From Dehalococcoidia bacterium (GTDB taxonomy: Bacteria > Chloroflexota > Dehalococcoidia > GIF9 > AB-539-J10): a stretch of 12,574 bases of DNA. Below are positions 7,832-12,574 of the stretch, piece by piece. The translations under genes and the position numbers were made by a program. The stretch's first letter is position 1. Every line of letters starts with the position of its first letter. Below the pieces are notes generated by a model that did no database searches, was not told where the DNA came from, and saw nothing but the letters and a program-made list of their open reading frames with translations. The stretch is taken from contig JAGMDB010000048.1 in assembly GCA_023128875.1 (NCBI GenBank), forward strand, positions 1 to 12,574, written 5' to 3'.

Positions 7832-9067
7832 ATGAAAAAGCTATTAGTAGTAGGAGCTGGGGCACAGGGAGCGCCATGTGCTTCAATTTTAGCCAGAGGT
7901 AGGGATGTGGAGAAGATAGTTCTGGCTGATGTAGATTTAGATGTAGCTAACAAAGTCAGGGATAAGATAAAGAGCAGTAAGATTACCACTATGAAAATTG
8001 ACGTGGAGAAAATTGAAGACCTTGACAGGGGTGCTAAGGAGGTAGATGTTGTAATAAATCTAACGTTGCCTCGACTCAATGCCAATATAATGAAAGCTGC
8101 TTTAAGAAACGGAGCACACTATGTGGACACAGCTTTTGACGAGCCTATTTGGCCACAAATAATAGAAAAGCAACCTCTTGAATTCGACAACGAATTCAAG
8201 AAAGCTGGTTTGACAGCTCTAATTGCTTGCGGCGGAAGCCCTGGGATCACTAATGTGTTAACCAGATACATTTGTGATAAATTGGATCGTGTGGATGAGA
8301 TAATGATTAGGGTTGGCAACAAATCCTTAAAAGAATCTAAGGAACCGGTCAAAGGATGGGAACCAGATTGGTGTCCGGAAATTGCACTTATGGGTTATTC
8401 ATTTGAACCACCAATCTTTGAAGATGGTGCATATAAACACTATCCGCCTTTCAGCGAGTGTGAAGAGTATGATTTTCCTGCACCAACCGGCTCAGTCCTG
8501 CTTTGTTATCAAGCCCATGAAGAAGCAGTAACATTGCCACATTTCATAGGCAAAGGAGTAAAATATGTGGGGTTTAAATATCCCGTTGACATGCTGGCAG
8601 GTGCTTTCATTAAGATGGGATTTGCGAACTCGGAACCGATAGATGTCAAAGGTGTCAAAGTTGTTGCGCGGGATGTCATATTGGGACTGGTGCATCACCC
8701 GGTTGACTTTTTCCTCGCAGAAGATGAAAACAGTGCTAGGCTTCCACCTGAATCCGCAAACCCCTGTGTCATTGAAGTAAAGGGCGAGAAATCAGGAGAA
8801 AATGTGAAATACATAATATCTTGGCCTCTATCCCTTTTTACAAGCACTGAGGAAAAACTGGCTTTCTATAGAAGATTTGGGGCGACCAATATTGGCACTG
8901 CCTTGCCAGCGATTGTAGGTGCAAAGATGTGCGTGGAAGGAGAGGCAGGAAAAGGAATAATTGCCCCTGAATGCCTTGAGCCAACAAAATTCCTGAAGGT
9001 GATGGCCAAAATGGGCGCACCTGTGAAGTTTAGCGAAGTGCTTTCAAAAGAAATAGCTATTTTATGA
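7832..9067 (+). CDS. Saccharopine-dehydrogenase-like NAD(P)-dependent oxidoreductase, copy 2
   Basis: A 411-residue paralog of the protein at 3789-5054, same family and architecture. Visible landmarks: GxGxxG loop GAGAQG (8-13), Asp33 at the end of strand 2, INLTL (75-79), GAHYVDTAF (94-102), CGGSPGITNVLTRY (133-146), and the shared C-terminal block RRFGATNIGTALPAIVGAK (347-365). Compared with copy 1 it lacks about 10 residues after residue 106 (EPIWPQIIEK here), and it has PRLNAN where copy 1 has TAFCSN just before the GAHYVDT motif. These differences sit next to family-conserved motifs, so the two copies may differ in substrate. Start 7832 was chosen over 7805 from SD position and paralog alignment. 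It is the last enzyme gene before the binding proteins. No sign of decay, so both copies appear maintained. Confidence 0.88.
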   Translation: MKKLLVVGAGAQGAPCASILARGRDVEKIVLADVDLDVANKVRDKIKSSKITTMKIDVEKIEDLDRGAKEVDVVINLTLPRLNANIMKAALRNGAHYVDTAFDEPIWPQIIEKQPLEFDNEFKKAGLTALIACGGSPGITNVLTRYICDKLDRVDEIMIRVGNKSLKESKEPVKGWEPDWCPEIALMGYSFEPPIFEDGAYKHYPPFSECEEYDFPAPTGSVLLCYQAHEEAVTLPHFIGKGVKYVGFKYPVDMLAGAFIKMGFANSEPIDVKGVKVVARDVILGLVHHPVDFFLAEDENSARLPPESANPCVIEVKGEKSGENVKYIISWPLSLFTSTEEKLAFYRRFGATNIGTALPAIVGAKMCVEGEAGKGIIAPECLEPTKFLKVMAKMGAPVKFSEVLSKEIAIL

Positions 9068-9112
9068 AATGGAACGGAATATTAAGCTAGGTTTAGCCGA
9101 GATTTACTAAAG

Positions 9113-9121
9113 GGAGGTGAT
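9113..9121 (+). promoter_or_regulatory. Extended SD sequence without a well-placed start codon, leader of first binding protein
   Basis: GGAGGTGAT matches nine bases of the complement of the canonical bacterial 16S rRNA 3' tail, yet no good start codon sits 5-9 nt downstream. The ATG at 9120 overlaps it, and the ATG at 9129 gives only Met-Glu. The SD actually used for the binding protein (AGGAGGG, 9171-9177) lies about 58 nt further on. The second binding-protein gene has the same two-SD layout. Confidence 0.5.
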
Positions 9122-9185
9122 GAGATTTATGGAATGATTGAACTTAGGATGACAAACAGGACAAAATTTAAGGAGGGATAATAAC

Positions 9186-10913
9186 GTGAGGAAAAAGAAA
9201 AATATACTCGGCATAATCGGAATAGTGGCATTGTTGCTCAGTTTGGCTGCCCCGATGATACAATGTGCTCCCGGGGAGGTTGCCGAGGAAGAAGGAGTTG
9301 TTGAGGAAGAGGGAGTTGTTGACGAAGAGGGAGAGGAGGCCGAAATACCAGAGAAGCCCGCGAAGCCCGTGAGATTAAGCACAGGCTGGCCAACTACACA
9401 GATGATAGACACCCTGACGTGTGACGAAACCTGGCAGTACATGAATATGGGATCTATATTCTGGCAGTTGATCTACGATCAACTATGTATTATGGGGCCG
9501 GCGCCCGACTATGAGCCCTTGCCGATGCTGGCCACCAGTTGGGAAAGCACTGATGGCAGAACCTGGACCCATCACCTGCGCGAGGACGCTGTATTTCATG
9601 ACGGGATACCGGTTACGGCAGAGGATGTGGCATTCACGATCGAGAATTTGCCCAAATCAAACCCAACCTTCTCTTTTGCTGATATCACTCTGGAGCCCGG
9701 GACTTCCGTGAAGATTATAGATGATTACACGCTGGAGTTTACGTTGGAGACAGTGCATGGCGGGAGATTCCCAGCTCCGTGGTGGGTGCCAGTAATGCCG
9801 AAGCACATCTGGGAGCCATACAAAGATGACATGACTTCATATCCAAACGATGAGGCGATTGGCTCTGGGCCATTTAAGCTAAAGGAATTCAAGCCTGGGC
9901 AGTATATTTGGTTTGAAGCCAACGAGGACTACGCATGGGGAGACATCCCCCATGTGGATGAGGTGGTATTCCAGGCCTACGGGAGCGACGATGCTATGTA
10001 TATGGCTCTGAAAAATGGTGAAATAGACATGATTGGGTATGGTGGTTGCTCGCCACTCGTTGTGGACGACTTCAAAGGAGTTGAAAACATCGAGGTCATA
10101 ATTTCTCAAAGCGAGTTAGAATGGGAGCTAACGTTTAATCTGCACAAGGATGGACCTCTTCAGGACCTGGATGTGAGAAAAGCCGTTATGTATGGGATAG
10201 ATAGAGACAGCATCATAGCTCTCGCATACAATGGATATGCAGAAAAAATCGATAGCTTTGTATATCCAGAGATGGGAGAGCATAATCCAGATCTACCGCA
10301 ATATGACTATGACGCTGGCAAGGCTGGAGAGATTTTGGAACAAGCTGGCTACCTGGATACTGATGGAGACGGGATAAGGAACAACCCGGCAACAGGTAAG
10401 AATCTTGCCTTCGAACTGATAGTTTCATCGGATTATACCAGTGAGGTCAAAGCGATAACTATGATTAAGGAGCAACTCAGGAACATAGGTATAGAAATTA
10501 GTATGACTACTCTAGATGAAGCCACCTATGAGTCACTGTTGTATGCTCCAACTGATGACTTGTGGGATATTGGCATGGGCTGGGCGACGCCTGGGCCGAA
10601 TGGCGACTGGGTATGGGAATATGCCCGAAGCTATGAGGGCGGTGGCGAATGGTGGAATGCAGCTTATTACAATAATCCCGAATATGATGAATTGCTGGAC
10701 GAACTGCTTATTGAGAGAGATATGACAAAACGAAAGGAATGGCTGTACGCCATGCAGATGGTTCTAGCAGAGGATCTGCCATACGGTTATCTATGGAGGG
10801 TGATGACGATAGACCCCGTGAGAACAGATAAGCTCAAAGGTTATGTGCCAACTATGGGCGGAGTCGCAAACTGGTTTAACCCATGGAGTTATTTTGAGTT
10901 ACGCCCGAAGTGA
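9186..10913 (+). CDS. Family-5 solute-binding lipoprotein (peptide/nickel-type), copy 1
   Basis: A 575-residue extracytoplasmic receptor for a Dpp/Opp-type importer. N-terminus: a basic start (MRKKKN), a hydrophobic core (about 8-24) and a probable lipid-attachment Cys27 in PMIQC, with unusual Gln at -1. An acidic linker (about 31-60) follows, containing a GVVEEEGVVDEEG repeat. The mature part shows the SBP_bac_5 signature LREDAVFHDG followed by VTAEDVAFTIE (131-153), then GSGPFKLKEF (226-235), and NLHKDG...DLDVRKAVMYGIDRD (318-341). A DTDGDGIRNN acidic loop (391-400) recalls calcium-binding loops and is common in this family. The GTG start has SD AGGAGGG 8 nt upstream. It probably delivers substrate to the DppBCDF-type complex encoded upstream, although the enzyme genes separate them. 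The ligand is unknown. Confidence 0.93.
   Translation: MRKKKNILGIIGIVALLLSLAAPMIQCAPGEVAEEEGVVEEEGVVDEEGEEAEIPEKPAKPVRLSTGWPTTQMIDTLTCDETWQYMNMGSIFWQLIYDQLCIMGPAPDYEPLPMLATSWESTDGRTWTHHLREDAVFHDGIPVTAEDVAFTIENLPKSNPTFSFADITLEPGTSVKIIDDYTLEFTLETVHGGRFPAPWWVPVMPKHIWEPYKDDMTSYPNDEAIGSGPFKLKEFKPGQYIWFEANEDYAWGDIPHVDEVVFQAYGSDDAMYMALKNGEIDMIGYGGCSPLVVDDFKGVENIEVIISQSELEWELTFNLHKDGPLQDLDVRKAVMYGIDRDSIIALAYNGYAEKIDSFVYPEMGEHNPDLPQYDYDAGKAGEILEQAGYLDTDGDGIRNNPATGKNLAFELIVSSDYTSEVKAITMIKEQLRNIGIEISMTTLDEATYESLLYAPTDDLWDIGMGWATPGPNGDWVWEYARSYEGGGEWWNAAYYNNPEYDELLDELLIERDMTKRKEWLYAMQMVLAEDLPYGYLWRVMTIDPVRTDKLKGYVPTMGGVANWFNPWSYFELRPK
9288..9333 (+). repeat. 18-nt tandem repeat coding the acidic linker of binding protein 1
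   Basis: Units of 18 nt start at 9288 (GAAGAAGGAGTTGTTGAG) and 9306 (GAAGAGGGAGTTGTTGAC), and a partial third starts at 9324. They encode EEGVVE and EEGVVD in frame. This is a short minisatellite-like tract in the linker between the lipid anchor and the folded receptor, where length changes would be tolerated. Confidence 0.75.
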
Positions 10914-11045
10914 AGCCTGGAATGCCGTGAGGTGAAGGCACAAACCCAACATCTCTTTCCACCTGTAGTGAATTATTGAACAAAGTGTAAATTGTGTAAG
11001 GGACCTAAGATGATTCGATTCGCGGGTATTGACAACTCTGTGTTA

Positions 11046-11100
11046 TAAGAGCAAGAATTAGTCAGTGATAGTTGGTTTTTGCCCCTTAGCCTGACTCTTA
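11046..11100 (+). ncRNA. Candidate structured leader RNA (attenuator-like) before binding protein 2
   Basis: AGTCAG at 11060-11065 pairs perfectly with CTGACT at 11091-11096 across a 25-nt loop. An outer TAAG/CTTA helix (11046-11049 with 11097-11100) is possible beyond an internal loop. The left strand can instead pair with the 5' arm of the downstream terminator: ATTAG-t-CAG (11057-11065) with CTGCTAAT (11178-11185), 8 bp with one bulged T. The two pairings are mutually exclusive, which is the logic of an attenuator or riboswitch. No family was recognised, and stems this short can arise by chance. Confidence 0.3.
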
Positions 11101-11174
11101 CTATAGGGAGATGGTATCCAGTGACTGGAGTTGGAAAGAACAGGCAGATTGTGCGCAACGCGGAGGCTCAAACA

Positions 11175-11210
11175 GGGCTGCTAATCCTTTTGTGGATTAG
11201 CGGCTCTTTT
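11175..11210 (+). terminator. Strong intrinsic (rho-independent) terminator
   Basis: GGGCTGCTAATCC (11175-11187) pairs with GGATTAGCGGCTC (11194-11206) over 13 bp, including two G-U wobbles, around a 6-nt loop (TTTTGT), and is followed by TTTTGTTT. It lies 262 nt after the stop of binding protein 1 and 133 nt before the start of binding protein 2. It therefore either ends the upstream transcript or controls entry into the second gene. Confidence 0.85.
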
Positions 11211-11239
11211 GTTTCTGCCTAAGGCGAGGGTAGTAGGAA

Positions 11240-11245
11240 TATAAT
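11240..11245 (+). promoter_or_regulatory. Possible -10 element for binding protein 2
   Basis: A perfect TATAAT lies just after the terminator and about 97 nt before the ATG at 11343, a sensible place for a promoter. I see no good -35 match 16-18 nt upstream and no TG extension, so this is a weak call in an AT-rich stretch. Confidence 0.3.
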
Positions 11246-11268
11246 ATTGGCTATTGGAAATTAAGGAG

Positions 11269-11279
11269 AAAGGAGGTGA
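11269..11279 (+). promoter_or_regulatory. Full-length SD without a usable start codon, leader of binding protein 2
   Basis: AAAGGAGGTGA is an 11-nt complement of the canonical 16S rRNA 3' tail, but no ATG, GTG or TTG lies at a workable distance. The functional SD (AAAGGAGGG, 11331-11339) is about 62 nt downstream. The leader of binding protein 1 has the same layout, so it may be an inherited feature of the duplicated gene. Confidence 0.5.
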
Positions 11280-11342
11280 GCTGCCAGTAATCCAGAATAG
11301 GTTCAAAACAAAAGCTTCATGAAATTTGAAAAAGGAGGGAAA

Positions 11343-12574
11343 ATGAGCAAAAGGAGAAACTTATTAGCACTAATTGGAACAGTGGTATTGCTGCTTAGCT
11401 TGGCTATTCCACTGGCGCAGTGTGCCCCCGCAGCAGAAGAGGAAGTAACTCCTCCACCAGAAGAAGAGGTGACTCCTCCACCAGAAGAAGAGGAGGTAAC
11501 CCCTGCGCCAGAGGAAGGGGAAATAAAGTATGGTGGAAGACTTAATGTTGGCTGGAATCCGGGATATGGCCTGGAAAACTTGCGAGTTACCTCGGCCTGG
11601 AAATATACAGCGATGGGGTGTGATTTCTGGCCTCTGGTCTATGACCAGCTGTGGATTATCGGACCGCCGCCGGATTACAAGATTCTACCGAGGCTCGCTA
11701 CTAGCTGGGATATGGAAGATGGCGGTAAGAGCTGGGTATTCCACCTGCGTCACGAGGGGGTGTTCCATGACGGTGTGCCAGTGACAGCAGAGGATGTGGC
11801 ATTTACCATGAAATATCTACCCAAAGCAGACCCAGCTTTTTCTGGCACCTTCGGTAATGATAACGATCCGGAGGTCGCAATCATAGATGACTATACGGTG
11901 CGCATTACATTTGACAATCCGGCCCCCCAAAAGCCTGATGCCGCCTACTTTGTGCCGATACTACCGAAGCATATCTGGGAACCGTATAAAGACAATATGA
12001 CAGCATTCGATAATGCTGAAGCCATTGGCTCTGGTCCATTTAAGGTAAAGGAGTTCAAACCTGCTCAATACATCTGGTTTGAAGCCAATGAGGATTACTG
12101 GGGAGGGCGGCCATATGTAGATGAGGTGGTGTATAAGGTTTACGGTAGCTTTGATGCTTTAAATATGGCTATGAAGAGTGGGGAGATAGACATGATTGGA
12201 TACAGCGGATGCTCCGCGCTGGCGGTTGACGAATTAGAAGCAGCGGAAAATGTCAAGGTTATAAGATCTCCGGGCATCGGTATGGTCTGGCTATCGTTTA
12301 ATCTACACAAGGAGGGGCCGATTCAGGACCTAGATGTGAGAAAAGCCATTATGTATGCCATGGATAGAGATAGAATGATAGAAATGGTATCTCTGGGCTA
12401 TTCAGAGAAGGCTGATAGCTGGATATACCCGGAATTGCCGGAGCATAATCCGAATCTGCCTCAGTATGATTTCGACCTGGAGAAAGCTAATGCGCTACTG
12501 GATGGAGCTGGATACGTAGATAGTGATGGGGATGGAATCAGGAATGACCCGGCAACAGGCCATAATATGGAGTT
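11343..12574 (+). CDS. Family-5 solute-binding lipoprotein, copy 2 (3'-truncated by the window edge)
   Basis: The reading frame is open from ATG 11343 to the last base (410 codons plus 2 nt), so the C-terminal part lies outside the window. It is a paralog of the protein at 9186-10913. N-terminus: MSKRRN, a hydrophobic core, and a probable lipid-attachment Cys27 in PLAQC, again with Gln at -1. A linker with two EEEVTPPP repeats and a degenerate third follows. Shared receptor landmarks are VFHDGVPVTAEDVAFTM (from about base 11760), AIGSGPFKVKEFKP, FNLHKEGP followed by DLDVRKAIMYAMDRDR, and the DSDGDGIRNDPATG loop near the window end. AAAGGAGGG sits just upstream of this ATG. An in-frame ATG at 11319 would add eight residues, but that position lacks a close SD. 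It probably serves the same importer with a different ligand range; this is inference. Confidence 0.92.
   Translation, partial: MSKRRNLLALIGTVVLLLSLAIPLAQCAPAAEEEVTPPPEEEVTPPPEEEEVTPAPEEGEIKYGGRLNVGWNPGYGLENLRVTSAWKYTAMGCDFWPLVYDQLWIIGPPPDYKILPRLATSWDMEDGGKSWVFHLRHEGVFHDGVPVTAEDVAFTMKYLPKADPAFSGTFGNDNDPEVAIIDDYTVRITFDNPAPQKPDAAYFVPILPKHIWEPYKDNMTAFDNAEAIGSGPFKVKEFKPAQYIWFEANEDYWGGRPYVDEVVYKVYGSFDALNMAMKSGEIDMIGYSGCSALAVDELEAAENVKVIRSPGIGMVWLSFNLHKEGPIQDLDVRKAIMYAMDRDRMIEMVSLGYSEKADSWIYPELPEHNPNLPQYDFDLEKANALLDGAGYVDSDGDGIRNDPATGHNME
11436..11510 (+). repeat. 24-nt tandem repeat coding the Glu/Pro linker of binding protein 2
   Basis: In-frame units encode EEEVTPPP (residues 32-39), EEEVTPPP (40-47) and EEEEVTPAP (48-56). 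The first two units differ by only a few third-position changes, and the third carries an extra Glu codon and a Pro-to-Ala change. The repeat is unlike the GVVEEE repeat of the paralog, although it occupies the same place after Cys27. Confidence 0.8.

Larger units (their letters stand above)
10914..11342 (+). other. 429-nt gap between the two binding-protein genes, with leader-like structure
   Basis: No gene is supported. The first 260 nt hold possible RNA stems, notably AGTCAG (11060-11065) with CTGACT (11091-11096), and a loop segment CCCTTA (11083-11088) that could pair with TAAGGG (10997-11002). They are followed by a strong intrinsic terminator at 11175-11210. After it come a TATAAT sequence (11240-11245), a full-length SD without a start (11269-11279) and the SD of the next gene (AAAGGAGGG, 11331-11339). 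I do not recognise a named riboswitch class. The long distance from the stop to the terminator suggests either an untranslated tail or a separate leader RNA. Confidence 0.5.

Noticed and set aside
11029..11051. TTGACA at 11029-11034 followed by TATAAG as a promoter
   Set aside because: The spacer is only 9 nt, far short of the usual 16-18, and no -10 match lies at the right distance.
11530..11784. 84-codon plus-strand frame
   Set aside because: It overlaps the second binding protein in another frame; the binding-protein frame is open throughout and shows clear family motifs.

Overview
The window reads as an ordinary stretch of a bacterial chromosome. All recognisable genes lie on the plus strand, packing is tight, Shine-Dalgarno (SD) sites are strong, and base composition is moderate, a little under 50% G+C by eye. 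Two substrate-binding proteins carry N-terminal lipoprotein-type signals followed by acidic, Pro/Glu-rich linkers, which points to a surface-anchored receptor. That style, and the gene mix, resembles anaerobic Chloroflexota (Dehalococcoidia-like) genomes, but this is an impression from sequence style and not a proven placement.

Layout. Positions 1-3463 hold four genes of a peptide/nickel-type ABC importer in a tight operon: a 5'-truncated DppB-type permease, a DppC-type permease, a DppD-type ATPase and a DppF-type ATPase, with gaps of 1, 6 and 9 nt. A 325-nt gap with two hairpins follows. Positions 3789-9067 hold four enzyme genes with 50-59 nt gaps, each with an SD: a saccharopine-dehydrogenase-like oxidoreductase, an imidazolonepropionase/prolidase-like amidohydrolase, a C69-family dipeptidase, and a second saccharopine-dehydrogenase-like oxidoreductase clearly paralogous to the first. 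Then come two family-5 solute-binding lipoproteins (9186-10913 complete; 11343-12574 cut by the window end). A 429-nt gap between them carries a strong intrinsic terminator and a possible attenuator structure.

How it fits together (inference). The binding proteins would capture a peptide or peptide-like compound outside the membrane and the DppBCDF-type complex would import it using ATP. The amidohydrolase and C69 peptidase would hydrolyse amide bonds, and the two NAD(P)-dependent saccharopine-like oxidoreductases would act on a secondary-amine (opine-like) or amino-acid product. The true substrate is unknown. Pairing two saccharopine-like paralogs with two different peptide-bond hydrolases and a dedicated importer is the most unusual feature of the locus.

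No tRNA, rRNA, CRISPR array, insertion sequence or phage gene was seen.
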